64,000 bases of DNA from Halomonas sp. YLGW01 (GTDB lineage Bacteria; Pseudomonadota; Gammaproteobacteria; Pseudomonadales; Halomonadaceae), in NCBI RefSeq assembly GCF_014840935.1, contig NZ_CP062005.1, forward strand, positions 186,001-250,000, read 5' to 3'. Of the stretch, positions 49,764-61,502 are shown piece by piece; position 1 is the first letter of the stretch; each line of letters begins with the position of its first letter. Made by a program: the position numbers and the translations under genes. Below the pieces are notes generated by a model. It was given only the letters and a program-made list of their open reading frames with translations. It did no database searches and was not told the origin of the DNA.

Positions 49764-50591
49764 ATGGCAATCGTCAAGACCAAACCCACATCCGCCGGTC
49801 GTCGCCACCTGGTCAAGATCGTCTCCGACGATCTGCACAAGGGTCGGCCGTACGCGCCGCTGCTGGAAAAGCAGTCGCGCTCGGGTGGGCGTAACAACAA
49901 CGGTCGTATCACCACACGTCACGTGGGTGGTGGGCACCGTCAGCACTACCGTCAGATCGACTTTAAGCGCATCAAGGATGGCGTTGCAGCCATCGTCGAG
50001 CGCCTGGAATACGATCCGAACCGTAGCGCTCATATCGCGCTGCTGAAGTACCTGGACGGCGAGCGCCGCTACATCATCGCCCCGAAGGGCGTGAAGGCGG
50101 GCGATCGCGTCGAATCCGGTGTCAATGCGCCGATCAAGAAGGGCAACACCCTTCCGCTGCGCAACATCCCGGTGGGTTCCACCGTGCATTGCATCGAACT
50201 GAAGCCGGGTAAAGGCGCTCAGATCGCACGCAGTGCCGGCACCAGCGCCCAGCTCGTGGCTCGCGAAGGCAACTACGCCACCGTGCGTCTGCGCTCCGGC
50301 GAGATGCGCAAGATCCTGGCCGAGTGTCGCGCGACCCTGGGTGAAGTGAGCAACTCTGAGCACAGCCTCCGTCAACTGGGCAAGGCCGGTGCCAAACGCT
50401 GGCGTGGCGTTCGCCCGACAGTTCGCGGTGTTGCGATGAACCCGGTGGACCACCCGCACGGCGGCGGTGAAGGCCGCACCAGCGGTGGTCGTAACCCGGT
50501 GACCCCGTGGGGCGTCCCCACCAAGGGTTACAAGACTCGCAAGAACAAGCGCACCGATAAGCTGATCGTTCGTCGCCGCAAGGCCAAGTAA
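49764..50591 (+). CDS. rplB: 50S ribosomal protein L2
   Basis: Needed for subunit association and peptidyl transfer. It is 275 residues, with [23 protein letters not shown] and the C-terminal [15 protein letters not shown], whose His is essential in E. coli L2. Confidence 0.98.

Positions 50592-50613
50592 CAGACATTA
50601 AGAGGTAACGGCT

Positions 50614-50889
50614 GTGCCACGTTCACTGAAGAAAGGTCCTTTTATTGACCTTCATCTGCTGAAGAAGGTTGAGACTGCAGTGGAGAAGAACGACCGCAAA
50701 CCGATCAAGACCTGGTCGCGTCGTTCCATGATCCTGCCGAACATGGTCGGGCTCACCATTGCGGTCCATAACGGGCGTCAACATGTCCCGGTGCACGTCT
50801 CCGAGGAAATGGTTGGCCACAAGCTGGGCGAATTCGCTGCTACCCGCACCTATCGCGGTCATGCGGCGGACAAGAAAGCCAAACGGTAA
50614..50889 (+). CDS. rpsS: 30S ribosomal protein S19
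   Basis: A 30S head protein, 91 residues from a GTG start at 50614 ([19 protein letters not shown]), with [14 protein letters not shown] and [16 protein letters not shown] conserved. AAGAGGT precedes the start. Confidence 0.98.

Positions 50890-50907
50890 GCCAAAGAGGA
50901 TTGAGAG

Positions 50908-51240
50908 ATGGAAGTCACAGCTAAGCTGCGTGGCGCTCGTTTATCCGCCCAGAAGGCCCGTTTGGTGGCTGACCAGGTGCGCGGTAAACCGGTCGCCGAG
51001 GCACTCGACCTGCTGACCTTCTCACCGAAGAAGGCTGCCAAGCTGGTTAAGAAAGTGCTGCAGTCCGCCATCGCGAATGCGGAAGAAAACAACGGCATGG
51101 ACATCGACGAGCTGCGTGTCTCGACCATCTGCGTCGATGAGGGCATGACGCTCAAGCGCATCCAGCCGCGCGCCAAAGGCCGTGCGGATCGTATCTTGAA
51201 GCGCACCTGCCACATCACCGTTATGGTAGCCGAGAAGTAG
50908..51240 (+). CDS. rplV: 50S ribosomal protein L22
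   Basis: An exit-tunnel constriction protein, 110 residues, with the tunnel hairpin [19 protein letters not shown] intact (macrolide-sensitive type). AAGAGGA precedes the ATG. Confidence 0.98.

Positions 51241-51251
51241 GAGTCGACCAG

Positions 51252-51950
51252 ATGGGTCAGAAAGTAAATCCGACAGGCATTCGGCTGGGTATCGTCAAAG
51301 ACCACACCTCGGTCTGGTATGCCGAGCGCGGTGCCTATGCCGATAAGCTGAACAACGATCTCGAAGTGCGTCGCTTCCTCGAGGAGCGTCTGAAGAATGC
51401 GTCCGTGAGCCGCATCCACATCGAGCGTCCGGCCAACAATGCTCGTATCACCATTCACACCGCCCGTCCGGGCATCGTGATTGGCAAGAAGGGTGAGGAC
51501 GTCGACCGTCTGCGTCGCGACGTCACCCAGATGATGGGCGTGCCGGTTCACGTCAACATCGAAGAAGTGCGCAAGCCGGAACTCGATGCCAAGCTCGTCG
51601 CCCAGAACGTCTGCGGCCAGCTCGAGCGTCGCGTCATGTTCCGTCGTGCCATGAAGCGTGCCGTACAGAACGCCATGCGCCTCGGCGCCGGCGGCATCAA
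51701 GATCCAGCTGTCTGGTCGTCTTGGTGGTGCGGAAATCGCGCGTACCGAATGGTACCGCGAAGGCCGCGTGCCGCTTCATACGCTGCGTGCCGACATCGAT
51801 TACGCCACCTACGAAGCCCACACCACCTACGGCGTCATCGGCGTCAAGGTCTGGGTCTTCAAGGGTGAAATCCTCGGGGGCATCGAAGAGGTTCGCGCCA
51901 AGGCCAAGCAGCCGCAAAGCGCACCCTCCAAGAAGAAAGGTTCCAGGTAA
51252..51950 (+). CDS. rpsC: 30S ribosomal protein S3
   Basis: An mRNA-entry protein with helicase role. It is 232 residues. The KH domain has [17 protein letters not shown]; the C-terminal half has [14 protein letters not shown] [22 protein letters not shown]. The C-terminal tail is basic. Confidence 0.98.

Positions 51951-51965
51951 GGGGAGAGCGGATCG

Positions 51966-52379
51966 ATGTTACAACCTAAGCGTTTGAAGTTCCGCAAGGT
52001 GCAGAAGGGTCGCAACCGCGGCCTGGCACAGCGCGGAAGCAAGATCAGTTTCGGCGAATATGGCCTCAAGGCCACCGGTCGTGGCCGCGTTACCGCGCGC
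52101 CAGATCGAAGCTGGGCGTCGTGCCATCACTCGTCACGTCAAGCGTGGCGGCAAGATCTGGATCCGGGTCTTCCCGGACAAGCCGATCTCCAAGAAGCCCC
52201 TGGAAGTCCGTATGGGTAAGGGGAAGGGCTCCGTCGAGTACTGGGTCGCGCAGATCCAGCCCGGCCGCGTCCTCTACGAGATTGAAGGCGTTTCTGAAGA
52301 GCTGGCTCGTGAGGCCTTCGGCCTGGCCGCTCAGAAGTTTCCGGTCTCCACCACCTTTGTGAAACGGACGGTGATGTGA
51966..52379 (+). CDS. rplP: 50S ribosomal protein L16
   Basis: Contacts the A-site tRNA. It is 137 residues: [19 protein letters not shown] start and [18 protein letters not shown] [22 protein letters not shown]. The stop overlaps the rpmC start (TGATG). Confidence 0.98.

Positions 52380-52570
52380 TGAAAGCCCAGGAAATTCGTG
52401 AAAAGTCAGTAGAAGACCTGCAGGCGCAGCTCTTCGAACTCCTCCGCGAGCAGTTCAACCTGCGCATGCAGAAGGCCACTGGCCAGCTGAGCCAGACCCA
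52501 TCTGCTCAAGCAGGTTCGTCGGGATGTTGCCCGCGTGAAGACTGTGCTCAACGAGAAGGCAGGTGACTGA
52379..52570 (+). CDS. rpmC: 50S ribosomal protein L29
   Basis: 63 residues, an antiparallel helical pair at the tunnel exit ([14 protein letters not shown]). The start is the ATG at 52379; the GTG one codon upstream is less likely because E. coli L29 starts MKAKELREKS. Confidence 0.97.

Positions 52571-52571
52571 G

Positions 52572-52832
52572 ATGTCCGAAGAAAAGAAAGTCCGGACGCT
52601 CACCGGCAAGGTGGTGAGTGACAAGATGGACAAATCTATCGTCGTGATGATCGAGCGCCGCGAGCGCCACCCGATCTACGGCAAATACGTGAAGCGCTCC
52701 ACCAAGCTGCACGCCCATGATGAGCAGAACCAGGCGAAGGCCGGTGACACGGTTTCCATCGAGGAATCCCGTCCCCTGTCAAAGAAGAAAGCCTGGACGC
52801 TGGTCGAAGTGGTCGAGCAGGCGAAGGGCTGA
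52572..52832 (+). CDS. rpsQ: 30S ribosomal protein S17
   Basis: A primary 16S binder of 86 residues starting [21 protein letters not shown], one base after the rpmC stop. The OB-fold [15 protein letters not shown] and [15 protein letters not shown] segments are conserved. Confidence 0.97.

Positions 52833-52882
52833 TCGCCCCGCGCTCGAAACCAGTGCAGTCAGATTAGGTTTGGAGAAAACCG

Positions 52883-53254
52883 ATGATTCAGACGCAGTCA
52901 ATGCTGGATGTCGCCGACAACAGCGGGGCGCGCCGGGTGCAGTGCATCAAGGTGCTGGGCGGTTCACACCGTCGCTATGCTCGCGTAGGCGATGTCATCA
53001 AAGTAACAGTCAAAGAAGCCATTCCGCGTGGCAAGGTCAAGAAAGGCCAGGTCATGAAGGCGGTCGTGGTTCGCACTCGTAGTGGCGTCCGTCGTAACGA
53101 CGGTTCGCTGATCCGCTTCGATGGAAATGCGGCGGTTCTGTTGAACAACACCAACGAGCAGCCGATCGGCACCCGTATCTTCGGGCCGGTCACTCGTGAA
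53201 CTTCGCACCGAAAAGTTCATGAAGATCATTTCCTTGGCGCCTGAAGTGCTGTAA
52883..53254 (+). CDS. rplN: 50S ribosomal protein L14
   Basis: The first gene of the spc-type cluster, 123 residues: [19 protein letters not shown] start, and [21 protein letters not shown]. It lies at the intersubunit face. The gap from rpsQ is 50 bp without a clear promoter, so S10 and spc are probably read through. Confidence 0.98.

Positions 53255-53268
53255 GGAGCGAGGCGGAT

Positions 53269-53586
53269 ATGCAAAAAATCAAACGTGACGATGAAGTGAT
53301 CGTCATTGCCGGCAAGGATAAGGGTAAGCGTGGCACCATCAAGCGCGTCCTTCAGGGCGAGCGCTATGTGGTGACCGGTGTGAACATGATCAAGCGTCAC
53401 ACCAAGCCCAATCCCATGGCAGGCAACCAAGGCGGTATCGTCGAGCGCGAGGCTCCGATTCACGCGTCCAACGTGGCCATCTTCAATCAGGAGACCGGCA
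53501 AAGCGGATCGCGTCGGCTTCCAGGTTAAAGAAGACGGTACCAAGGTACGTATCTACAAGTCGACGCAGACGCAGATCGACGCCTAA
53269..53586 (+). CDS. rplX: 50S ribosomal protein L24
   Basis: An assembly initiator of 105 residues with the KOW motif [20 protein letters not shown] and [10 protein letters not shown]. Confidence 0.98.

Positions 53587-53604
53587 CGTGAGTCGGGTAG
53601 CAAA

Positions 53605-54144
53605 ATGGCGAACTTGAAAGAACGTTATCAAAACGAGGTGGTGGCTCAACTCAAAGAGCAGTTTAGCTACGCCAACGTGATGCAGGTGCCCAGGATCACT
53701 AAAGTGACCCTGAACATGGGTATCGGCGAAGCGACCAGCGACAAGAAGCTGATCGACAATGCCGTCGGCGACCTGGAGAAGCTCTCCGGTCAGAAGCCGA
53801 TGGTGACCAAGGCACGCAAGTCCATCGCGGGCTTCAAGGTGCGTGAAGGTTGGCCGATCGGGATCAAGGTCACACTGCGCTCCGAGCGCATGTGGGACTT
53901 CCTGGATCGCCTGGTGAACATCGCGATCCCCCGCGTTCGTGACTTCCGTGGTCTCAACCCGAAGTCCTTCGACGGCCGTGGCAACTATTCGATGGGGGTG
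54001 CGTGAGCAGATCATCTTCCCGGAGATCGAGTATGATAAGATCGACCGGATCCGTGGTCTGGATGTCACTATCACCACGACTGCCAACACCGATGAAGAAG
54101 GCCGTGCGCTGCTGCGTGCGCTGAACTTCCCGTTCAAGAAATAA
53605..54144 (+). CDS. rplE: 50S ribosomal protein L5
   Basis: Binds 5S rRNA and the P-site tRNA region. It is 179 residues, with [34 protein letters not shown] and the C-terminal [20 protein letters not shown]. Confidence 0.98.

Positions 54145-54154
54145 GGGTGGGATC

Positions 54155-54460
54155 ATGGCAAAGAAAAGCATGGTAGGACGCGAGCACAAGCGTGCGAAGC
54201 TGGTCGACAAGTATGCTGCCAAGCGCGCAGAGCTCAAGGCCCTCATCAGTGACGTGAACGCTTCCGACGAAGAGCGCTTCGACGCGCAGCTCAAGCTGCA
54301 GCAGTTGCCGCGCGACTCCAGCCCGGTGCGTCAGCGTAACCGCTGTCGCATCACTGGTCGTCCGCACGGCTACTACAACAAGTTTGGCTTGGGCCGTAAC
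54401 AAGCTGCGTGAAGCCGCCATGCGTGGCGACGTCCCTGGACTCAAGAAGTCCAGCTGGTAA
54155..54460 (+). CDS. rpsN: 30S ribosomal protein S14
   Basis: 101 residues, the longer zinc-independent (C-minus) form: only one Cys is present in [27 protein letters not shown] head protein next to S3 and S10. Confidence 0.98.

Positions 54461-54491
54461 CGCCACGTAGAATCATCAGGAGCGCAACGTA

Positions 54492-54884
54492 ATGAGCATG
54501 CAAGATACGCTGGCGGATATGTTCACTCGTATCCGTAATGCGCAGATGGCCACCAAGGAGACGGTCACCATGCCGTCTTCCAAGCTGAAGGTCGAGGTGG
54601 CCCGCGTACTGAAAGAAGAAGGCTTTATCAACGACTACAGCGTCGCTGAAGGCACCAAGCCTGAGCTGGCCGTGACCCTCAAGTACTTCGAGGGCAAGGC
54701 CGTCATCGAGCACATTCAGCGGGTGTCAAAGCCCTCGCTGCGCTCGTACAAGGGCAAGGCCGAGCTGCCGAAGGTTGCCGACGGCCTGGGCATCGCGATC
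54801 GTTTCCACCTCGAATGGCGTGATGACCGATCGTGCGGCCCGTCATGCTGGTGTTGGTGGTGAAGTCCTCTGCACCGTATTCTAG
54492..54884 (+). CDS. rpsH: 30S ribosomal protein S8
   Basis: A central-domain binder and the spc operon repressor in E. coli. It is 130 residues: [18 protein letters not shown] start, and [23 protein letters not shown] end. Confidence 0.98.

Positions 54885-54893
54885 GAGTTTGGA

Positions 54894-55424
54894 ATGTCCC
54901 GCGTAGCCAAATATCCGGTTAAATTGCCGAGCGGCGTCGAGGTAAAAATCGACGGCAACCAACTGACCGTCAAAGGCGGTCAGGGTGAACTCGCAATGAC
55001 CGTTCACGACCAGGTCGTGATCGGTCAGGAAGAAGGTCAGCTGACCTTCGCTCCGAGCGAGTCCGCCAAGAGCTGGGCGATGGCTGGTACTACCCGTGCA
55101 CTGGTCCAGAACATGGTTACCGGTGTCACCGAGGGCTTCACCAAGTCCCTCGAGATCAATGGCGTCGGCTATCGTGCCCAGGCAAGTGGCAAGACGCTCA
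55201 ACCTGACACTGGGCTTCTCACACCCGGTCGAATACCAGCTGCCTGAGGGTGTCGTGGCGGAAACGCCGAAGAACACCACTATCGTGCTGAAAAGCGCCGA
55301 TAAGCAGCGTCTCGGCCAGGTCGCCGCGGAGATCCGCGCCTTCCGTCCGCCCGAGCCCTACAAGGGCAAGGGTATCCGGTACGGTGACGAGCAGATCCGT
55401 CGTAAAGAAGCCAAGAAGAAGTAA
54894..55424 (+). CDS. rplF: 50S ribosomal protein L6
   Basis: Near the sarcin-ricin loop. It is 176 residues: [17 protein letters not shown] start, [23 protein letters not shown] in the middle, [13 protein letters not shown] near the end. Confidence 0.98.

Positions 55425-55433
55425 GGCAGGGTT

Positions 55434-55784
55434 ATGAACGCGAAGAAAGAATCTCGTCTCCGTCGTGCCCGCCGTGCTCGCGCCAAGATCCGCGAGCTGG
55501 GCGTGTATCGCCTGAGCGTCAACCGTACCCCGCGCCACATCTACGCGCAGATCATCTCGCCGGATGGTGGCAAGGTCCTGGCCAGCGCTTCCACGCTGGA
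55601 CAAGGCGCTTCGTGAGGGTGCGACCGGTAACGCAGACGCCGCCGCCAAGGTGGGTGCGCTGATTGCCGAACGCGCTAAGGAAGCAGGCATCACTCAGGTT
55701 GCCTTCGATCGTGCCGGTTTCCGGTACCACGGTCGAGTCAAGGCCCTGGCCGACGCCGCTCGTGAAGGCGGCCTGGAATTCTAA
55434..55784 (+). CDS. rplR: 50S ribosomal protein L18
   Basis: A 5S rRNA-binding protein of 116 residues with a basic N-terminus ([16 protein letters not shown]), [15 protein letters not shown] and [22 protein letters not shown]. Confidence 0.98.

Positions 55785-55795
55785 AGGGTTTTACG

Positions 55796-56296
55796 ATGGC
55801 GAAGAACGAACAGAATAGCGGCGATCTGCAAGAGAAGCTGGTGCAGATCAACCGTGTCGCCAAGGTGGTCAAGGGTGGCCGTATCTTCGGTTTCACCGCT
55901 CTGACCGTCGTCGGCGATGGCAGTGGTCGTGTCGGTTTTGGCCGCGGCAAGGCGCGTGAAGTGCCGGTCGCGATCCAGAAGGCCATGGACCAGGCGCGTC
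56001 GCAACATGATCAAGGTGAGCCTCAGTGGTCACACCCTGCAGTACCCGGTCAAGGCCCGTCACGGCGCCTCCAAGGTGTACATGCAGCCGGCCTCTGAAGG
56101 TACCGGGATCATCGCTGGCGGCGCTATGCGCTCCGTGCTCGAACTGGCTGGCGTCCATGACGTCCTGGCCAAGTGCTACGGTTCCACCAATCCGGTGAAC
56201 GTGGTGCGTGCGACCATCAATGGTCTCGCCTCCATGCAGTCTCCGGAAGACATCGCCGCCAAGCGTGGCCTGTCTGTCGAAGCGATCACGGGGTAA
55796..56296 (+). CDS. rpsE: 30S ribosomal protein S5
   Basis: A fidelity protein of 166 residues. The dsRBD-like part has [23 protein letters not shown] (spectinomycin-contact loop, no change seen), with [19 protein letters not shown] after it. Confidence 0.98.

Positions 56297-56302
56297 GACA
56301 CC

Positions 56303-56485
56303 ATGGCAGCAACGATCAAGGTTACCCAGATCCGCAGCACCATCGGCGTGTTGGGCAAGCACAAGGCCACCGTGACCGGTCTTGGCCTGCGCCGCATCGG
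56401 TCATACGGTCGAGCTGGAAGACACCCCTGCCGTGCGCGGCATGATCCACAAGGTAAATTACCTTGTGCGTGTAGAGGGAGAGTAA
56303..56485 (+). CDS. rpmD: 50S ribosomal protein L30
   Basis: 60 residues, typical bacterial length, [13 protein letters not shown] start and [22 protein letters not shown]. It lies between rpsE (6 bp) and rplO (3 bp). Confidence 0.97.

Positions 56486-56488
56486 TCC

Positions 56489-56923
56489 ATGAAACTCAAT
56501 AGCCTGAGCCCGGCACCGGGTTCCAAGCATGCTGAGAAGCGTGTCGGTCGTGGCATCGGCTCCGGTCTGGGCAAGACCGGTGGCCGCGGCCACAAGGGCC
56601 TGAAGTCACGCAGCGGCGGCTCCGTGAAGCCTGGTTTCGAAGGCGGTCAGATGCCGCTGCAGCGTCGTCTGCCGAAGTTCGGCTTCACTTCAGCCAAGTC
56701 TCTGGTCAGCGAAGAAGTTCGCCTGGCCGAGCTTGCCAAGGTCGACGGCGACGTCGTGACCCTGGAAACGCTGAAGCAGGCCAACGTGCTCAAGGACGCC
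56801 ACGCGGTACGCGAAGGTGCTCCTCTCTGGCGAACTGAACAAAGCGGTTACCGTCCGCGGTCTCAAGGTCACCAAGGGTGCCCGGGCCGCGATCGAAGCCG
56901 CTGGCGGCAAGGTAGAGGACTAA
56489..56923 (+). CDS. rplO: 50S ribosomal protein L15
   Basis: A late-assembly protein of 144 residues: [22 protein letters not shown] start, then [13 protein letters not shown]. secY starts directly after its stop codon. Confidence 0.98.

Positions 56924-58252
56924 ATGGCTAAGTCAGGAAACATGCCGGCGATGGGCAGCGGTCTGAGTGAACTCTGGGCGCGACTGCGCTTCGTGCTCCT
57001 CGCCATTGTGGTGTACCGCATCGGTGCTCACATTCCCGTGCCCGGTATCAATCCTGACCAGCTTGCTGCCTTGTTCAGGGAGCAGCAGGGCACCATCCTT
57101 GGCATGTTCAACATGTTCTCGGGTGGTGCGCTGGAGCGCATGAGTATCTTCGCCCTGGGCATCATGCCCTATATCTCGGCGTCGATTATCATGCAGCTCC
57201 TGTCGGCGGTCTCGCCTCAACTGGAACAGTTGAAGAAGGAAGGCGAGGCCGGCCGCCGCAAGATCAGCCAATATACCCGCTACGGTACGGTGATCCTGGC
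57301 ATTCGTCCAGGCCGTCGGCATGTCCGTCGGTCTGGCGGGGCAAGGGATTGCCTACACCGCAGACTTCAGCTTCTATTTCACCGCCGTGGTCACCTTCGTG
57401 GCCGGTGCGGTGTTCATGATGTGGCTGGGTGAGCAGATCACCGAGAAGGGCATCGGCAACGGCATCTCGCTGCTGATCTTCTCGGGGATCGTGGCGGGTC
57501 TGCCGGGCGCGGTGGGTCAGTCGTTCGAACTGGCACGCAACGACGGTGCCTGGAACGTGCTGCCCTTGCTGGCATTGTCGATCCTCGGCATCGCCACGGT
57601 GGCCTTCGTGGTGTTCATCGAACGCGGCCAACGTCGCATCACGGTGAACTACCCCCGTCGCCAGGTGGGCAACAAGATGTATGCGGGCCAGAGCAGCTAC
57701 CTGCCGCTCAAGGTCAACATGGCAGGGGTCATCCCGGCGATCTTTGCGTCCAGCATTCTGCTGTTCCCGGCATCGCTCGGACAGTGGGTCGGCTCCGGTG
57801 AGGGGCTGGACTGGTTGCAACAGGCGTCCTTGGCTCTCGGGCCGGGTCAACCGTTGTACATCTTGCTTTTCGCGCTCGCGGTGGTATTCTTCTGCTTCTT
57901 TTACACAGCGCTGGTCTTCAATCCCAAGGATGTCGCTGACAACCTCAAGAAGTCAGGGGCCTTCCTGCCGGGCATTCGTCCTGGTGAGCAGACCGCTCGC
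58001 TATGTCGACAAGGTCATGACGCGTCTGACCCTGTTTGGTGCCCTGTACATCACCGCCGTATCCTTGATGCCCCAATTCCTGATCGTGGCCTGGAACGTTC
58101 CCTTCTTCTTTGGCGGGACGTCGTTGCTGATCGTGGTGGTTGTCATCATGGATTTCATGTCGCAGGTGCAGTCGCATCTGATGTCGAGCCAGTATGACTC
58201 GGTGATGAAGAAGTCCAACCTGAAAGGCTACGGTAGCGGCGGCATGCGCTGA
56924..58252 (+). CDS. secY: Preprotein translocase subunit SecY
   Basis: The channel subunit of the Sec translocon, with SecE (31001). It is 442 residues and about ten membrane segments. Conserved cytoplasmic loops are present: [47 protein letters not shown] and [18 protein letters not shown]. It has no gap from rplO, so it is coupled to ribosomal protein translation. Confidence 0.98.

Positions 58253-58280
58253 GCGTGCCGCACGCGATTTGGAGAGAACG

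Positions 58281-58394
58281 ATGAAAGTTCGAGCTTCCGT
58301 GAAGAAAATGTGCCGTAACTGCAAGATCATCCGTCGCAATGGCGCCGTTCGCGTCATCTGCACGGAGCCGCGGCACAAGCAGCGCCAGGGTTAA
58281..58394 (+). CDS. rpmJ: 50S ribosomal protein L36
   Basis: A 37-residue protein, [20 protein letters not shown] at the start and ending RHKQRQG. Three Cys (11, 14, 27) and a following His make the zinc-binding (C-plus) form. GGAGAG precedes the ATG. It sits between secY and rpsM, as in E. coli. Confidence 0.96.

Positions 58395-58518
58395 GCCTGG
58401 CGGCTGTACTCAACCGGGTGCCGGCATGCCCCTTGCCCTCTCGAGGGTAAAGGGGTATGCTGTTGCGCCTTTTGTAGATGATTAAACGAGCAAGCCGCTC
58501 AAATTTCGGAGTAAGCTG
58395..58518 (+). promoter_or_regulatory. Leader and possible promoter of the alpha operon
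   Basis: TTGCCC (58433-58438), 17-bp spacer, TATGCT (58456-58461) is a candidate promoter. It overlaps an imperfect hairpin (CCCCTTGCCCTC with GAGGGTAAAGGGG, about 58429-58455). In E. coli, S4 represses translation at a pseudoknot just before rpsM; I cannot show that fold here. Confidence 0.4.

Positions 58519-58875
58519 ATGGCCCGTATTGCAGGCGTCAATATCCCGGACAACAAGCATGCGGCGATCTCGCTGACCTATATCTTCGGGATCGGCCGTA
58601 CTCGCGCAGTGGATATCTGTGCAGCTGCCGGTATCGCGCCGACCGCCAAGGTGCAGGAACTGTCTTCTGATGAAGTCGACAGCCTGCGTGCCGAGGTTGG
58701 CAAGTACACCGTAGAAGGCGACCTTCGCCGTGATACGACGCTGAACATCAAGCGTCTCATGGATCTGGGTTGCTATCGTGGTCTGCGTCATCGTCGTGGT
58801 CTTCCGCTGCGTGGTCAGCGTACCAAGACCAATGCGCGTACCCGCAAGGGCCCGCGTAAGCCGATTCGCAAATAA
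58519..58875 (+). CDS. rpsM: 30S ribosomal protein S13
   Basis: A head protein contacting P-site tRNA and L5. It is 118 residues: [21 protein letters not shown] start, and [24 protein letters not shown] end. Confidence 0.98.

Positions 58876-58914
58876 CACGCATGTTCTGGCGTTAAGACAG
58901 GAAGAAACATCAAC

Positions 58915-59301
58915 ATGGCTAACCCGCGTAGTAATCGCAAAAAGGTTAAAAAGCAGGTGGTGGATGCCGTTGCGCATATCCACGCCTCTTTTAACAACAC
59001 TATCGTGACGATCACAGACCGCCAGGGCAACGCTCTGTCATGGGCGACAGCCGGTGGTTCGGGTTTTCGTGGTTCTCGCAAGAGCACCCCGTTCGCTGCT
59101 CAAGTGGCAAGTGAACGTGCAGCAACTGCTGCAGCCGAGTATGGTGTGAAAAACGTCGACGTGCTGGTCAAAGGTCCTGGACCTGGTCGTGAGTCCGCCG
59201 TGCGTGCTCTCAATGCCGCCGGTTTCCGCGTGCAAAGCATCACCGACGCGACGCCCGTTCCCCACAACGGCTGCCGTCCGCCGAAGAAACGCCGCGTTTA
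59301 A
58915..59301 (+). CDS. rpsK: 30S ribosomal protein S11
   Basis: A platform protein of 128 residues, with [39 protein letters not shown] and the [18 protein letters not shown] tail. Confidence 0.98.

Positions 59302-59313
59302 GGAGACAGACTC

Positions 59314-59934
59314 ATGGCTCGTTATATTGGACCGAAGTGCAAACTGTCTCGTCGTGAAGGCACCGACCTCTTTCTGAAGAGCGGTGTGACTCCCTTCGAG
59401 AAGAAGTGTAAATCCGAGCAGATTCCGGGTGTACACGGCCAGCGCCGTCAGCGTCTTTCCGACTACGGCTTGCAGCTTCGCGAGAAGCAGAAAGTACGTC
59501 GCATGTATGGCGTACTCGAGAAGCAGTTCCGCAACTACTACAAGGAAGCAGCCCGTGTTAAGGGTGCGACCGGCGAAGTGTTGCTGCAGCTCCTCGAAAC
59601 CCGACTGGACAACGTCGTCTACCGCATGGGCTTCGGCTCGACTCGCTCCGAAGCGCGTCAGCTGGTCAGTCACAAGGCCCTCACCGTCAATGGCCGTACC
59701 GTCAACGTGGCGTCCTACAAGGTCAAGCCGGGTGACGTGGTCAGCGTTCGCGAGAAGGCCAAGAACCAGGCGCGCATCCAGAATGCGCTTTCCATCGCCG
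59801 CTAACCGTGGTGATGTGGCCTGGGTCGACGTCGACTCCAAGAAGATGGAAGGCACTTTCAAGGCTCTGCCTGAACGCGGCGACCTGTCTGCCGACATCAA
59901 CGAAAACCTGATCGTCGAGCTGTACTCGAAGTAA
59314..59934 (+). CDS. rpsD: 30S ribosomal protein S4
   Basis: A primary 16S 5'-domain binder and rRNA antitermination factor. It is 206 residues: [20 protein letters not shown] start, S4 domain from about 96 ([27 protein letters not shown]). The N-terminal zinc Cys set is not present, as in E. coli. Confidence 0.98.

Positions 59935-60012
59935 TCCGCTTAGCGGCGCCGGGCCACCGAGGTGGCCCGGTCGAGTACCGAGTATCCGTTTGGCAGCCTG
60001 AAAGGTGTTCAT

Positions 60013-61011
60013 ATGCAGCGTTCAGTGACAGAGTTTCTCCGTCCTCGCGATATCAAGGTCGAAGAGATCAACGCGCACCACGCGAAGATCGTGCTCGAGC
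60101 CGTTCGAGCGCGGTTTCGGTCACACCCTGGGGAATGCTCTGCGTCGCATCCTGCTGTCTTCCATGCCCGGCTGCGCCGTGGTGGAAGTCGAAATCGCGGG
60201 AGTCGACCACGAGTACAGTGCGATCGAAGGGGTTCAGGAAGACGTCATCGAGATGCTCCTGAACCTCAAAGACGTGGCGATCAAGATGCATAGCCGCGAC
60301 GAAGCGATGCTCACGCTGAACAAGCAGGGCCCCAGCGTCGTCACGGCCGGTGACATTGCCGCCGACCATGATGTCGAGATCGTCAATCCCGAGCACGTGA
60401 TCGCCCACGTCAACGAAGGCGCCGAGCTGAAGATGCAGCTCAAGGTGGCCCGTGGTCGTGGTTACGAGCCGGCGGATACCCGCGATGGCGCGGAGGACGA
60501 ATCCCGGGCCATCGGTCGCTTGCAGCTGGATGCGACCTTCAGCCCCGTGCGTCGTGTTTCCTATTCCGTGGATGCCGCGCGTGTCGAGCAACGTACCGAC
60601 CTCGACAAGCTGATCATCGACCTGGAAACCGACGGCACCCTGGATCCGGAAGAGGCGATCCGTCGTAGCGCGACCATCCTGCAGGAGCAGCTGGCCGCGT
60701 TCGTCGACCTGGAAGCCGACAAGGAACAGGAAGTGGTAGAGGAAGAGGATCAGATCGATCCCATCCTGCTGCGCCCCGTAGACGATCTCGAGTTGACCGT
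60801 TCGCAGTGCCAACTGCCTCAAGGCCGAGAATATCTATTACATCGGCGATCTGATTCAGCGCACCGAGGTGGAGCTGTTGAAGACCCCGAATCTCGGCAAG
60901 AAGTCCTTGAACGAAATCAAGGATGTGTTGGCCACGCGCGGTCTGTCCCTTGGCATGCGGCTGGAAAACTGGCCGCCGGCAAGCCTGAAGGACGACAAGG
61001 CCTCCGCGTGA
60013..61011 (+). CDS. rpoA: RNA polymerase subunit alpha
   Basis: 332 residues from the ATG at 60013 ([18 protein letters not shown]). The N-terminal dimerisation domain has [23 protein letters not shown]. The C-terminal domain, which binds UP elements and activators, has [18 protein letters not shown] and [17 protein letters not shown] 78-bp gap separates it from rpsD. Confidence 0.98.

Positions 61012-61050
61012 GCGTCGCCTCGAGTCCCAGTTTGGTAAGGAATTACAACC

Positions 61051-61434
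61051 ATGCGTCATCGTAAGAGTGGTCGTCACCTCAATCGTACCAGCTCGCACCG
61101 CCAGGCCATGTTCAAGAACATGTGCGTGTCGCTGGTCGAGCACGAAGTGATCAAGACAACCCTGCCCAAGGCCAAGGAGCTGCGTCGTCATATCGAGCCG
61201 CTGATCACCTTGTCCAAGCAGGACAGTGTCGCCAACCGTCGTCTGGCCTTCAGCCGCACCCGCTCCAAAGAAGCGGTCGGCAAGCTCTTCAATGAGCTGG
61301 GTCCGCGTTACGTCGAGCGTCCGGGCGGTTACGTCCGTATCCTCAAGTGCGGCTTCCGCACCGGCGACAACGCCCCCATGGCCTACGTCGAGCTGGTCGA
61401 TCGTCCGGTCGTCGAGGAAGCTGCCGAGGAGTGA
61051..61434 (+). CDS. rplQ: 50S ribosomal protein L17
   Basis: The last gene of the alpha operon, 127 residues: [21 protein letters not shown] start and [24 protein letters not shown]. Confidence 0.98.

Positions 61435-61469
61435 TCCTCGCGCTGCCTCGCATCGGGCCTGCGACACAG

Positions 61470-61502
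61470 AAAACCGACTCCTCCGGGAGTCGGTTTTTTT
61501 AT
61470..61502 (+). terminator. Alpha operon terminator
   Basis: The stem AAAACCGACTCC with GGAGTCGGTTTT is followed by a run of Ts, 35 bp after rplQ. Confidence 0.92.
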